A DNA stretch of 32,635 nt from UMGS1279 sp045577695 (GCA_045577695.1 JAZNIW010000027.1:1-32635); one strand, 5' to 3'; positions 21,783 to 31,047 are shown, counted from the first letter of the stretch. Notes: generated from the sequence alone by a model not told the origin. Made by a program: numbers and translations.

Positions 21783-22904
21783 TCACCGCGAGGTATAAAG
21801 GCGCATAATCTCATCGTAAATTCGTTTACAAGAATCGGGAATTGCAGCGGCACGCGCTTTGCTTCCCATTTCATTCAGTCGATCATTGTTAAAAATCAAA
21901 CGATTGACGGTATCTACTAAACGATCGCCGGTTAAATCCTTTTCCTCAATCAACTCAGCTGCTCCTACCCTTTTGAGGGACATAGCATTATGAAACTGAT
22001 GGTTCTCAGCCACATAAGGAGAGGGAATTAAAATCGAAGGCTTCCCGCACACGGTTAATTCGCTCAAAGTGATGGCACCTGCGCGAGCGAGAATCAAATC
22101 GGCCGCTACCATACACTCCCCCATATTATCAATGTAATCTTTTACAATTACATTGGACGCGTTTAGGTCAACCCCTCTGCTTTTCAGTTCACTGACAAAA
22201 GCATCATAGCCGCTTCTTCCGGTCGCGTGCAAAAAAACCATATCGTTATCTCGCCATTTTGCAACAATTAGTTCCAAAACGGCGCGGTTGATGGGAGCCG
22301 CCCCTAAACTGCCGCCCGAGGACAACAGCACCGGTAAGTTTGGCAGCTGCAAAGCTTGTCGTGAAGATGCCTTTGTTAAGATAATAAACTCCTCACGCAC
22401 CGGGTTTCCGGTAATAACGGGTGGACGGTCTAACTTCATACGATTCTTAGCTTCTATCATAGCCAACATTACGGTATCCACCAACGGCACCAGCATTTTT
22501 GTGGTGACACCGGGGAAGGCGTTCTGCTCGTGAATGGCGGTTTTTATGCCCATTTTAGCTGCTTGGCGCAAAACCGGACCACTGACATAACCGCCGGTCC
22601 CCACCACCACGTCCGGGCTTAGGTCTGCTAACAATTTTTTCGAACGATAGGAAGATGTTAGCATTTTTTCCAAGGCGCAAATATTACGGCCAATATTTTT
22701 AAGAGAAATTTTTCGCTGAAAACCTGCCACATCAATGCCGTAAAAATCAAACCCCATTTGGGCAACCAATCGTTCTTCCATCCCGCCTTTTTTACCAATA
22801 TAACTAATTTTTGCGGTGGGATGTTTTTTTACAATATATTGAGCCACCGCTAACGCCGGATTGATGTGACCGGCCGTGCCGCCCCCTGCAAACAAAATAT
22901 GCAA
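21783..22904 (-). CDS. murG: UDP-N-acetylglucosamine transferase MurG (lipid II synthesis)
   Basis: MurG transfers GlcNAc from UDP-GlcNAc to lipid I at the inner face of the membrane, making lipid II. The 373-residue GT28 protein starts MHILFAGGGTAGHINPALAVA with the glycine-rich GGGTAGHI loop. It shows VVGTGGYVSGPV, HEQNAFPG and the C-terminal donor-binding GSLGAAPINRAV and LILARAGAITLSEL blocks. The start codon is TTG at 22904; AAGGTGG lies about nine bases upstream, and no ATG is available. It follows ftsW by about 20 bases and is separated from murA by a 93-base gap with a hairpin. Confidence 0.97.
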   Translation of the reverse strand: MHILFAGGGTAGHINPALAVAQYIVKKHPTAKISYIGKKGGMEERLVAQMGFDFYGIDVAGFQRKISLKNIGRNICALEKMLTSSYRSKKLLADLSPDVVVGTGGYVSGPVLRQAAKMGIKTAIHEQNAFPGVTTKMLVPLVDTVMLAMIEAKNRMKLDRPPVITGNPVREEFIILTKASSRQALQLPNLPVLLSSGGSLGAAPINRAVLELIVAKWRDNDMVFLHATGRSGYDAFVSELKSRGVDLNASNVIVKDYIDNMGECMVAADLILARAGAITLSELTVCGKPSILIPSPYVAENHQFHNAMSLKRVGAAELIEEKDLTGDRLVDTVNRLIFNNDRLNEMGSKARAAAIPDSCKRIYDEIMRLYTSR

Positions 22905-22925
22905 CTCCCAAAACCACCTTTCGGG

Positions 22926-24086
22926 TTAATTTTTTTCCACATTACTACTGCGCGAAATGGATAAAACAACACCCATTTGCACCAAAAGAAGAATCAAAGC
23001 GGTACCACCGTAACTAAAAAAGGGCAAGCTAATGCCGGTATTCGGTATGGTGTTGGTAACTACCAGAATATTCAAAATAGCCTGCAATCCCACTTGAAAG
23101 GTAAGACCAACCGCCATCAAAGAGCCGAATTTATCCGGTGCACGCATCGCAATCACAAAACCACGCCACACCAAAGCACAGAATAAAAGAATTATTATCA
23201 TAGCGCCGATCAATCCGAGTTCTTCACAAACAATAGAAAAAATAAAATCATTGTGCGGTTCGGGCACCCACAGATATTTTTGACGGGAAAGACCAAAGCC
23301 ACGGCCCAAGACGCCGCCGGAACCAATGGCCAACAAGGACTGAATGGTCTGATAACCTTTTCCTTTCGGGTCGGCCCACGGGTCCAACCAATATTTAAAA
23401 CGGTCAGAACCATAGCCGACAATACCGGTGCCGACCAACAAGCCAACACCGCCAACTCCAAGCGCGACGCCACCCAGCATATAACGTCCTTTCAACCCGC
23501 CGACGATCATCAAGCAGGCCCCAATGCCAAAAATCAAAATAGTGGCCGAAAGATGGGTTTCCACTACCACTAAACCGCAGGTGAACAGCAACAGTCCTCC
23601 CAGCGTAAATAAACTGAATTTTGCAGTTCGCATTGCACGATGATTTTTTGCAATTAAATGCGAAAACAACAATACAATGGAAAATTTCGCAATTTCCGAA
23701 GGCTGAAAGTTGATGGGACCCAGTACCAACCATCGTTTTTGACTGGTCCCCGGTACCATCGGCGGTAAAATCAATAACACAATCAACAACAAAGAGGAAA
23801 TGACATAAATAATCCAAGCAAATTTGCGATAAACGTGATAATTGATTTTAGAAACCAAAAGCATTAAAACAAAACCGAAGGCAGCAAAAAGAAATTGGCG
23901 CAAAATAAAGTGATAACTGTTGCCCATATAGGCTAGTGCATAGGCATAACTAGCCGAAAAAAGCATAAGAAGACCGGTGGTAAGCAGAATGCAAACCAAA
24001 GCAAAAAAACTAATATCCATTTTACCGCGTTGCACCCAACTGCCAACACCGGATTTTTTTGCCGATTTCTTTCTGCGTTGTTCCAC
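22926..24086 (-). CDS. ftsW: Lipid II polymerase FtsW (SEDS family)
   Basis: FtsW is a SEDS glycosyltransferase that polymerises lipid II with its partner class B PBP at the septum. About ten membrane segments are visible. Family motifs include LVLGPINFQPSEIAKF, GFGLSRQKYLWVPEPHNDFIF with its conserved Glu and Asp, and the C-terminal PNTGISLPFFSYGGTALI. GTG at 24086 is preferred, with AGGGAAGG closely upstream, giving about 386 residues. An in-frame TTG at 24128 would overlap mraY by 17 bases but has no good ribosome site. murD, which often lies between mraY and ftsW, is absent. SpoVE or RodA paralogues look alike, so FtsW rests on the cluster. Confidence 0.92.
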   Translation of the reverse strand: MEQRRKKSAKKSGVGSWVQRGKMDISFFALVCILLTTGLLMLFSASYAYALAYMGNSYHFILRQFLFAAFGFVLMLLVSKINYHVYRKFAWIIYVISSLLLIVLLILPPMVPGTSQKRWLVLGPINFQPSEIAKFSIVLLFSHLIAKNHRAMRTAKFSLFTLGGLLLFTCGLVVVETHLSATILIFGIGACLMIVGGLKGRYMLGGVALGVGGVGLLVGTGIVGYGSDRFKYWLDPWADPKGKGYQTIQSLLAIGSGGVLGRGFGLSRQKYLWVPEPHNDFIFSIVCEELGLIGAMIIILLFCALVWRGFVIAMRAPDKFGSLMAVGLTFQVGLQAILNILVVTNTIPNTGISLPFFSYGGTALILLLVQMGVVLSISRSSNVEKN

Positions 24087-24111
24087 CGAAGCCTTCCCTC
24101 TTTCTACCAAA

Positions 24112-25134
24112 TTACCATCCAAACGCAACCGGCAATACCGCCAATAAGGAGCCGATTACCGTCACCAATGAAAAAGCGATTACAATTTTTTCCTCACTCC
24201 ATCCGCACAGTTCAAAGTGATGATGAATCGGAGTCATTTTAAATATGCGTTTTTTGGTCTTTTTGTAATACGCAACCTGCAAAATAACCGAAAACGCTTC
24301 ACATAAATAAATAATACCGGCTGGTAATAACAAAATCGGTTTGCCTACCGCAAAAGCAAGGCCAACCACCAAACCACCAAGAAACATCGAACCGGTATCT
24401 CCCATAAACACCTTAGCGGGATGGGCATTCCATATTAAAAATCCGATACACGCGCCAACGCCGGCCGAAGCCAGCAAATTCGCACCGTAGAAACCGCCAA
24501 CGCCACCCAATACCATAAAGCTACAACAAACTACCAAAGTCACCGAAGAGGCTAATCCGTCTACTCCATCGGTTAGATTGACGGCATTGGTGAATCCATA
24601 AACAAAAAACAAGCTGATTGGCCAAAAAAGAACGCCTGCACCCGAAACCACGCTAATATCTCCCAAAAAAGGAAGATAAGTAGTGGTCATTCCGCTAAGC
24701 AGCAAGACCAACAAATAAAGAGCCGAAACAATCAGTTGCGCAAAGGTTTTTTGGCGCGCCGTTAGCCCAAGGTTGCGCTTTTTTACCACCTTAATGAAAT
24801 CGTCGGCAAACCCGATTCCTCCCATCGCCAGTGCCAAACCAAGGCCCGCCAACCAATGGGTCATTTTGGCCGAATCTTGCCATCCGCCAAGCCAACGGCC
24901 ATTTGACAAAAATAGATAGGCTACCCCAATAACCACAGCCAACACCACTCCAAAGGCAATCATTATGCCTCCCATAGTGGGTGTGCCGCTTTTGGATTCG
25001 TGCCATTTCGGCCCTTCCTCTAATATGGTTTGCCCAAATTTCAGACGTTTTAAAAAAGGTATTACCACATAACCTGACAATACCACGATCAAAAAACTAA
25101 CGGAGGCCGTAATAACCGAAACGAAACCATTCAT
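24112..25134 (-). CDS. mraY: Phospho-N-acetylmuramoyl-pentapeptide transferase MraY
   Basis: MraY makes lipid I from UDP-MurNAc-pentapeptide and undecaprenyl phosphate. The 340-residue polytopic protein has KWHESKSGTPTMGGIMI near the start, GFADDFIKVVKKRN with the Asp-Asp pair, NLTDGVDGLASS, FMGDTGSMFLGG, and TPIHHHFELCGW, which holds the conserved histidine cluster. All are standard MraY motifs. ATG 25134 has GGGAG about nine bases upstream. It follows murE by about 60 bases and precedes ftsW directly, with no murD between them. Confidence 0.97.
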   Translation of the reverse strand: MNGFVSVITASVSFLIVVLSGYVVIPFLKRLKFGQTILEEGPKWHESKSGTPTMGGIMIAFGVVLAVVIGVAYLFLSNGRWLGGWQDSAKMTHWLAGLGLALAMGGIGFADDFIKVVKKRNLGLTARQKTFAQLIVSALYLLVLLLSGMTTTYLPFLGDISVVSGAGVLFWPISLFFVYGFTNAVNLTDGVDGLASSVTLVVCCSFMVLGGVGGFYGANLLASAGVGACIGFLIWNAHPAKVFMGDTGSMFLGGLVVGLAFAVGKPILLLPAGIIYLCEAFSVILQVAYYKKTKKRIFKMTPIHHHFELCGWSEEKIVIAFSLVTVIGSLLAVLPVAFGW

Positions 25135-25193
25135 TTTTCATTCTCCCATTCTCTTTATCGGCCCGTTTCTTATTTTCAAAACAGACCGCAAGC

Positions 25194-26621
25194 CTACTTT
25201 TGCAGGGCTTCGGCAATAACTTCGCGCTCATCAAACGGAAACGTTTCCCGTCCAATAATTTGATAGGTTTCATGCCCTTTTCCTGCTAATACTATTATAT
25301 CACCGGATTTTGCATTTTCAACCGCAAAATGAATAGCCTCTTTTCGATTTTCAATCACCTTATACGGGGTTGCAATATCCTTCATTCCTTTTACAATATC
25401 GGCAATAATGGCGGCCGATTCTTCGGTGCGCGGATTGTCACTGGTCACAATCACATAATCGGCTAACCGCACCGCAATCGCTCCCATCTGCATACGCTTT
25501 GTCTTATCACGATCCCCACCGCAACCAAACAAAACTATCAAACGATTTTTTGGACATTCTTTAAAGGTATTTAAAATGTTTTGCAAACCATCCGGTGTAT
25601 GAGCGTAATCGATAATAATGGTAAAATCACGGTCGCACGGTACCACTTCCGCACGCCCTTTTACGCCGGACAAACAGCCAAGCGCTTCGGTAATTTTCGG
25701 CAATGGCAGACCGAGTTGTTTGGCACAAACAGCGGCGGCCATCGAATTATACACTGAAAATTTTCCGGCAGTTTTGAGGTGGATGCGACCGATGGTGCCA
25801 TACCCAACCATATCATAATCCACCCCATCCGGCCGATAATTGATGTTCTTGGCCGAAAAGGTGCTCTCGTTGCGTTTGACTGAATAGGTCGCAATTGGAC
25901 ATAAACTATTTTCAACCAATCGCTTTCCGTAGGTATCGTCCAGATTGACGATGGCCTGCTCACAAAATAAAAACAATTTTTCCTTGGCGGCAAAGTAATT
26001 TTCCATCGTCAAATGATAATCCAAATGGTCTTGGGTTAAATTTGTGAAAATGCCGGCGGCAAAGGAAATCCCCTCTACCCGACGTTGCTCCAACGAATGG
26101 GAGGAAACCTCCATCACGACATATTGACAATCAGCCCGTACCATCTTGGCAAACAGAGAATATAAATCAAATATACCGGGGGTAGTATTTTTGGCAGGCA
26201 AAATCTCATCCCCCACCATATTTTGAATGGTGCCAATCAAGCCGGTTTTATAACCGCAAAATTCAAAAATCTGTTTAAGCATATAGCATACCGAAGTTTT
26301 CCCGTTGGTGCCGGTCACTCCGATAATCTTCATTTTTTTCTGCGGATTATCGAACCAATTTGCGCAAAGTTCAGCCAAAAAAGCGTGGGTATCTTCAACC
26401 AAAATTTGTTCTGCCAGTCCCAAATTCTTTTCACTTACAACAGCCACAGCGCCTTTTTTCAAAGCCTCTTCGGCATAATGATGTCCGTCGACCAACGGCC
26501 CTTGGATGCAGATGAACAAACTTCCTTTTTCTACCTTGCGCGAGTCATCGGTAAAATGAGAAATTTCGGTATCGGCCCAATCAACGGGACATTGTTGCCA
26601 TAATTGTTTCAATTTCTTCAT
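25194..26621 (-). CDS. murE: UDP-MurNAc-tripeptide synthetase MurE (meso-DAP type)
   Basis: MurE adds the third residue of the peptidoglycan stem to UDP-MurNAc-Ala-Glu. The 475-residue protein has the Mur ligase ATP loop GVTGTNGKTS (101-110), the family block ENYFAAKEKLF, and IIDYAHTPDGL. The specificity motif DNPR (395-398) in TSDNPRTEE marks meso-diaminopimelate as the added amino acid; lysine-adding forms lack it. This predicts DAP-type peptidoglycan for the organism. ATG 26621 has an AAAGGAT site, and the gene lies 33 bases after the PBP gene. Since murC, murD and murF are not in the window, the rest of the cytoplasmic pathway must be encoded elsewhere. Confidence 0.97.
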   Translation of the reverse strand: MKKLKQLWQQCPVDWADTEISHFTDDSRKVEKGSLFICIQGPLVDGHHYAEEALKKGAVAVVSEKNLGLAEQILVEDTHAFLAELCANWFDNPQKKMKIIGVTGTNGKTSVCYMLKQIFEFCGYKTGLIGTIQNMVGDEILPAKNTTPGIFDLYSLFAKMVRADCQYVVMEVSSHSLEQRRVEGISFAAGIFTNLTQDHLDYHLTMENYFAAKEKLFLFCEQAIVNLDDTYGKRLVENSLCPIATYSVKRNESTFSAKNINYRPDGVDYDMVGYGTIGRIHLKTAGKFSVYNSMAAAVCAKQLGLPLPKITEALGCLSGVKGRAEVVPCDRDFTIIIDYAHTPDGLQNILNTFKECPKNRLIVLFGCGGDRDKTKRMQMGAIAVRLADYVIVTSDNPRTEESAAIIADIVKGMKDIATPYKVIENRKEAIHFAVENAKSGDIIVLAGKGHETYQIIGRETFPFDEREVIAEALQK

Positions 26622-26654
26622 TCCCAGTTATCCTTTCCGGAGATAAACCACCTT

Positions 26655-28910
26655 TTATCCCCCGATATCGCCTGTCTCATTGCTTCTGAAGTACACCTCA
26701 ATAACCGTTCCCTTATCTACTTCGGTGTTTGGTTCTACGCTTTGCAAATATGAGACAACTGTTTTATCGGTATGAATATTTCCTTTAAAGGAAACGTTTA
26801 ATCCATATTGAGAGGCCAAGGAATTTACCTGTGATAACGAATATCCAATAAAAGAAGGAACCTTGGTCTTTTCTTGTTTTGCTTTTTGGTCGGTGTAAAG
26901 CAGCACAACACCGCCGGAATAAATCGTACTTCCGCTTGAGGGAAGTTGCTTTTTAACGGTGTCACCATCTCCCATAACTTTATAGGTTAAGCCTTCATCC
27001 CCCAACGCAGCCTTAGCCGCAGTAATACTTTTACCAACAACATTGGGCACCGACTTGGATAGCTTTTTCAATTCTTCTTTTGAATATTGCGGCTCGTACC
27101 CCAAATAGGGCAAAATTTCCGAAATAATCTGCCCACCGGGTGGCGCCGAAATAGTACCACCGTAATAATTGGCACCGTGTGGTTCATCCAATAAGAACAA
27201 AACGGCAATTTCGGGTTTTTCCATCGGAGCAACCCCGCAGAAAGAAGCTACATACAAGCCGCTTTCTCCGGTGGCTAACATCTCCGAAACCTTTTGAGAA
27301 GTACCGGTTTTACCGCCCACGCGATATCCCGGCACATAGGCATTCTGTCCACCACCGCCATTAACCACGGCTTCCATCAGTTCGCAAACCAGTTGCGAGG
27401 TGGATTTGGAAATTACCTGTCGTTTTTTCACGGTAGGAAAACTTTTAACAATGTTGTTTTCTTTGTCGATAATTTTTTCAACAACGCGTGGTTGCACCAG
27501 CGTGCCGCCATTCACGGCAGCACTGATGGCTGTCAGTAGCTGAATGGGGGTCACTTTGAAAGTTTGACCGAATGACGAAGAACTCAACTCGGTCGGCCCC
27601 ATATTCTCTTCTCTATGATATTGCGATGCCGCTTCGCCCACCAAATCCACACCGGTTTTTTCCGTAAAGCCAAAGGCTTTAAAGTATTTGGAAAAGGTTG
27701 AAACACCGATGGATTGCCCCAAAGAAATAAAAAACGGGTTGCAGGAATTTTGGGTCGCCTGCACTAAATTTTGGGTGCCGTGTCCCGTTTTTTTATGACA
27801 AGAATAACGTTGACCGGCCACCACAATATAGCCGGGACAGTTGCAAGAGGTTTTTTTGGTAGCAAACCCCTCTTCAATTCCAATAGAAGCCGTAATCACC
27901 TTAAAAACCGAACCGGGCTCATAAGTATCTGAAATGAGTTTGTTGCGCCATTGGCGATTGCGTAGTTCGGCGAGCTTCGCCGAACGTTCTTCCCCTTCCA
28001 AGTTATCCACAAGCGCTTGGTCGGATTTGCTGAGGGTAAAGGGGTCATTGCAATCGAAATCACCTTTGGTAGCCATCGCTAAAATGGCACCGGTGTTAAC
28101 ATTCATCACCAAGCAGGCACCGCGCTCGGCCACTTTGTTATTTTTAATGGCTGTTTGCAGATGTTTTTCGGCAACATATTGAATGTAGGAATCGATGGTG
28201 AGTACCAAGGAATGTCCCGGTTGGGCATCAACCACCTTTTCATAACTAAAAGGCATATCGGCGCCATTGGCGTTTTTGGCTGCTACCACACGCCCGGCCA
28301 CACCGGTTAAATCTTCTTCATAGGTGAGTTCCAACCCCGAAAGACCTTGATTGTCATCCCCCACAAACCCCAGCACCGATGCTGCAATATTTTCGGAATA
28401 ATAACGGGTAGTGGCCTCGTCAATACCAATATAATTGGCCAATTTTAATTTTGAATTCTCTTTTATAAACTTACGCACCAAATCGGCATCATCTTGGCTG
28501 ACTTTTTTCTTAATTTCCACATAATAGCGACTGGTTTTATCCAGTTTTTCACGCACATCTTCCGGCTCTAATTCTAATATTTCAGCTAAATTTTCACTGA
28601 TAACCTTTTTAACCGTTTCTTGTTCGGCACCTTTTAGTTTAATTAAATCATTGGGGGTTACATAGACCGTCCAAACCGTGGCGCTCTTGGCTAAAACATT
28701 CATATTGGTGTCATAAATATTACCGCGCTCGGCCGTGATATAAGCATCGTGTAATTGTTGTGCCGAAGCCTTACTTTGGTACTCCTCACCGCGAATTACC
28801 ATTATATCTACCAAGCGAACGGCCGTGATACTAACGGTAGCAAAAATAACTACCACCATAATAATCACCATACGTTTCCACATTTGTCGACTAGGTCCGA
28901 TGGACGGCAT
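26655..28910 (-). CDS. Division class B PBP with two PASTA domains (FtsI/PBP2x/SpoVD group)
   Basis: This 751-residue transpeptidase partners FtsW. One membrane segment (about 14-36) is followed by the dimerisation domain with ERGNIYD, then the transpeptidase domain: SVFK (Ser334, Lys337), SCN (389-391) and KTGT (534-537). The C-terminus carries two PASTA domains (about 618-676 and 682-742). Two PASTA repeats favour a vegetative PBP2B/PBP2x-like enzyme over SpoVD, which usually has one, but Clostridia blur this rule. ATG at 28910 is chosen because AGGGGGTG lies about seven bases upstream; a longer frame begins at 28946. It follows ftsL and precedes murE, the usual dcw position. Confidence 0.95.
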   Translation of the reverse strand: MPSIGPSRQMWKRMVIIMVVVIFATVSITAVRLVDIMVIRGEEYQSKASAQQLHDAYITAERGNIYDTNMNVLAKSATVWTVYVTPNDLIKLKGAEQETVKKVISENLAEILELEPEDVREKLDKTSRYYVEIKKKVSQDDADLVRKFIKENSKLKLANYIGIDEATTRYYSENIAASVLGFVGDDNQGLSGLELTYEEDLTGVAGRVVAAKNANGADMPFSYEKVVDAQPGHSLVLTIDSYIQYVAEKHLQTAIKNNKVAERGACLVMNVNTGAILAMATKGDFDCNDPFTLSKSDQALVDNLEGEERSAKLAELRNRQWRNKLISDTYEPGSVFKVITASIGIEEGFATKKTSCNCPGYIVVAGQRYSCHKKTGHGTQNLVQATQNSCNPFFISLGQSIGVSTFSKYFKAFGFTEKTGVDLVGEAASQYHREENMGPTELSSSSFGQTFKVTPIQLLTAISAAVNGGTLVQPRVVEKIIDKENNIVKSFPTVKKRQVISKSTSQLVCELMEAVVNGGGGQNAYVPGYRVGGKTGTSQKVSEMLATGESGLYVASFCGVAPMEKPEIAVLFLLDEPHGANYYGGTISAPPGGQIISEILPYLGYEPQYSKEELKKLSKSVPNVVGKSITAAKAALGDEGLTYKVMGDGDTVKKQLPSSGSTIYSGGVVLLYTDQKAKQEKTKVPSFIGYSLSQVNSLASQYGLNVSFKGNIHTDKTVVSYLQSVEPNTEVDKGTVIEVYFRSNETGDIGG

Positions 28911-29005
28911 TTTAACACCCCCTAAAAATACTTTTAAAACCACCAAAACGAGAGTTAAAAAATTTAACTCCCGCCGGTATCATTTTAGATTATGTTTTCT
29001 CTTTG

Positions 29006-29479
29006 CTAATTATTCTCTGCAGATAATACCCCGTCCCCAACCACTGCTTTATCTTCTTGGTTTGTACGAATATAAACGATTTGGGTTTTATCCATTTTGC
29101 GCATTCCTAGTGCTTTAGCTGCGCTTTCCAGGTTGCTGTAAGAAATTTTTTGTTCCATTTCAAAGTTGGCAGCCGCCAATTTACTGTCGACCAAGCTGAT
29201 TTCTTGATTCACACGGGCGATTTTCTGCTCGGTTTCGGTTATTTGCGAACGGAGCAAAATGTTGCCGCCCAACAAAGCCAAGATAAATACCGTGACCAAA
29301 ACGGCGGTGACCCGACCGGAAGCATTGGAAGCTGCCGCCTTACGGCGCATGGCACGTTTTTTCTGTTCTTCGGGAATATTAATGACACGCCCCCGTCTTG
29401 GGGTTATCACTTTTTCGGCGGGAGCAAATAAAGAAAAATCATAAGCTAAGCTATCTTCATAATATTTTAGATTATTCAT
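29006..29479 (-). CDS. ftsL: Cell division protein FtsL
   Basis: This 157-residue bitopic protein fits FtsL in topology and place. A cytoplasmic N-terminus with a basic stretch (EEQKKRAMRRKAAA) leads to one membrane segment (about 80-97), then an extracytoplasmic coiled coil of septad-like QITETEQKIARVNQEISLVDSKL, and the ALGMRKMDKTQIVYI block seen near the end of Firmicutes FtsL. FtsL forms a complex with DivIB and DivIC and activates FtsW-PBP. ATG at 29479 is used, with AGGAG eleven bases upstream; the frame above it overlaps rsmH and is not family-like. It lies between rsmH and the PBP gene. Confidence 0.88.
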   Translation of the reverse strand: MNNLKYYEDSLAYDFSLFAPAEKVITPRRGRVINIPEEQKKRAMRRKAAASNASGRVTAVLVTVFILALLGGNILLRSQITETEQKIARVNQEISLVDSKLAAANFEMEQKISYSNLESAAKALGMRKMDKTQIVYIRTNQEDKAVVGDGVLSAENN

Positions 29480-29516
29480 GACTTTTTCATCTCCTACAAA
29501 TATTATAAAATTCCCC

Positions 29517-30437
29517 TTACAATCGTTCAATGGCACGCAATTTGGCACTGCGACTGCGCGGATTTTGTTCTTTTTCCTCTTTTGATGGGCCGACCGGCTT
29601 TTTGGTTACAAGTTTTCCATCGGGTGTTTTGCCGCATACACAAACCGGAAAATCCGGTGGGCAGATGCATCCTTTTGTCAGAGAGGCAAAGGTTTGCTTT
29701 ACCATTCTATCTTCCAACGAATGGAAGGTAATTACGGCTAATATGCCGCCTTTTTTCAAGCGATAAAAGGCTTTTTCCAGGACTTCAGCCAAGGCATCCA
29801 GTTCACCGTTGACGGCAATGCGAATGGCCTGAAAACATTTACGTGCCGGATGTCCATCCCGTCTGGCGGCGGCCGGAACAGCCGAAGCAATAATGTCAGC
29901 CAAGCGGCCGGTTGTTTCAATCGGAGAAACAGCGCGCTCACGCTCTATGGCTTTCGCAATACGAAAGGAAAATTTTTCTTCGCCGTAGCGACTAAAAATA
30001 TCACTCAGCTGTTCGACGGATATCCCATTCACCAAATCGGCGGCGGTCATACCGCTTTGCGCCATCCGCATATCCAGCGGTGCATCGGCGTGATAGGAAA
30101 AGCCGCGTTGTTTTTCATCCAATTGATGAGAAGATACGCCAAGGTCTAACAACATACCGTCAATACATTCAACGCCTTTTTGGTCTAGAACGGCATCAAA
30201 ATCCTTAAAATTGGAGCAAACGACTTCGGCCGGCAATCCTTTGAGCCGTTCCGTTGCCGCCACTATGGCATCGGGATCCCGATCCAAGGCGAACAACTTC
30301 CCACCTTTGAGCCGTGAGGCGATCGCAAAAGAATGGCCACCCCCACCGGCCGTACCGTCAACATAAATGCCATCCGGACGGATACGGAGTGCTTCTATCG
30401 ATTCGGGCAAGAGAACCGAAATATGAGAAAAATCCAT
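29517..30437 (-). CDS. rsmH: 16S rRNA (cytosine-1402-N4)-methyltransferase RsmH
   Basis: RsmH (formerly MraW) methylates C1402 of 16S rRNA with SAM. The 306-residue protein opens with HISVLLPESIEAL and the SAM-binding YVDGTAGGGGHS. It has LLDLGVSSHQLDEKQRGFSYHADAPLDMRM, the most typical block of the family, then RIAVNGELDAL and VITFHSLEDRMVK near the C-terminus, with SRSAKLRAIER at the end. All are full matches to RsmH. It starts at ATG 30437, 12 bases after the mraZ stop, and is followed by ftsL, as in almost all dcw clusters. Confidence 0.98.
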   Translation of the reverse strand: MDFSHISVLLPESIEALRIRPDGIYVDGTAGGGGHSFAIASRLKGGKLFALDRDPDAIVAATERLKGLPAEVVCSNFKDFDAVLDQKGVECIDGMLLDLGVSSHQLDEKQRGFSYHADAPLDMRMAQSGMTAADLVNGISVEQLSDIFSRYGEEKFSFRIAKAIERERAVSPIETTGRLADIIASAVPAAARRDGHPARKCFQAIRIAVNGELDALAEVLEKAFYRLKKGGILAVITFHSLEDRMVKQTFASLTKGCICPPDFPVCVCGKTPDGKLVTKKPVGPSKEEKEQNPRSRSAKLRAIERL

Positions 30438-30449
30438 CTTTCTTCCCTC

Positions 30450-30872
30450 TTACAAATTAAATTCTTCGGCGATTTGGTCCATTCGTTCCTCGCCGCACTC
30501 GGCATCTTCACTGTTCCAGTGTTCGGGATTCCAAACTTCAAAGAAATCGGACATACCAATAAAGCAAGCATCCTTTTCCAGCTTAGCAAACTCGCGAAGT
30601 TTGGCCGGGATTAAAATACGCCCTTGCGTGTCACATTCCAGACTGGTAGCACTGGAATAAATTTTTCGTTTAAAGTCACCCGCGCGTGCAGGCAGGGCGC
30701 GGAGTTTTTCATCTAACACCTTCCATTGTTCGGCCGAGTAAATACGCAGACAAGGTCGACTGTCAATACTACGGCACATCATAAAACTTTCGCCCAATTC
30801 GTCGCGGAATTTTGAAGGGATGAAAGCACGCCCCTTCTTATCGACGCTATGTTGATATTCGCCAAAGAACAT
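30450..30872 (-). CDS. mraZ: Transcriptional regulator MraZ
   Basis: MraZ is an AbrB-fold DNA-binding regulator of the dcw cluster. The 140-residue protein has two SpoVT/AbrB-like repeats: MFFGEYQHSVDKKGRAFIPSKFR at the start and SLECDTQGRILIPAKLREFAKL in the second half, each with the D-x-x-G-R motif. ATG at 30872 has GGAGGGG upstream and begins MFFGEY, like MFxGEY in relatives; the longer frame reaches past the promoter. It is the first gene of the cluster. Direct GTGGTG repeats in its leader (30922-30937) are candidate binding sites for the protein itself. Confidence 0.96.
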   Translation of the reverse strand: MFFGEYQHSVDKKGRAFIPSKFRDELGESFMMCRSIDSRPCLRIYSAEQWKVLDEKLRALPARAGDFKRKIYSSATSLECDTQGRILIPAKLREFAKLEKDACFIGMSDFFEVWNPEHWNSEDAECGEERMDQIAEEFNL

Positions 30873-30921
30873 GTTTCCCCCTCCTTCTTCACCACAATTA
30901 AATACTTTTGGTGGTTCGTTA

Positions 30922-30937
30922 CACCACTTTCCACCAC
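30922..30937 (-). promoter_or_regulatory. Tandem GTGGTG repeats, candidate MraZ box
   Basis: On the minus strand GTGGTG occurs at 30937-30932 and 30927-30922, exactly 10 bp apart and within longer AAGTGGTG units. A third copy lies at 30895-30890. MraZ is known to bind short direct G-rich repeats upstream of its own gene, with about 10-bp periodicity. The copies lie just downstream of the predicted start. Confidence 0.55.
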
Positions 30938-30950
30938 TTTTATTGATTCT

Positions 30951-30979
30951 ATTATAAAGAATTTCTTTTTTATTTGCAA
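30951..30979 (-). promoter_or_regulatory. Promoter of the mraZ-led dcw operon
   Basis: The minus strand has TTGCAA (30979-30974), a 17-bp spacer and TATAAT (30956-30951). The transcript would start near 30944, about 70 bases before mraZ. Confidence 0.75.
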
Positions 30980-31007
30980 GGTTTTTTTGCATTTTTTTAA
31001 GTTTTTT

Positions 31008-31047
31008 TTATAAAAAATAGCGATAACACTATATTTAGTGTCATCGC
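31008..31047 (-). terminator. Second terminator between the dehydrogenase gene and mraZ
   Basis: On the minus strand GCGATGACACT (31047-31037) pairs with 31030-31020 at ten of eleven positions and is followed by a TATTTTTT run. It insulates the mraZ promoter from upstream transcription. Confidence 0.75.

Noticed and set aside
24087..24128. ftsW start at TTG 24128 overlapping mraY
   Set aside because: No clear ribosome site, and the added residues are not like FtsW. GTG 24086 has AGGGAAGG nearby. The choice stays uncertain.
29476..29491. Tiny ATGAAAAAGTCATGA leader ORF before ftsL
   Set aside because: Four codons overlapping the ftsL start; it might arise by chance from the AGGAGATG site and nothing else supports it.
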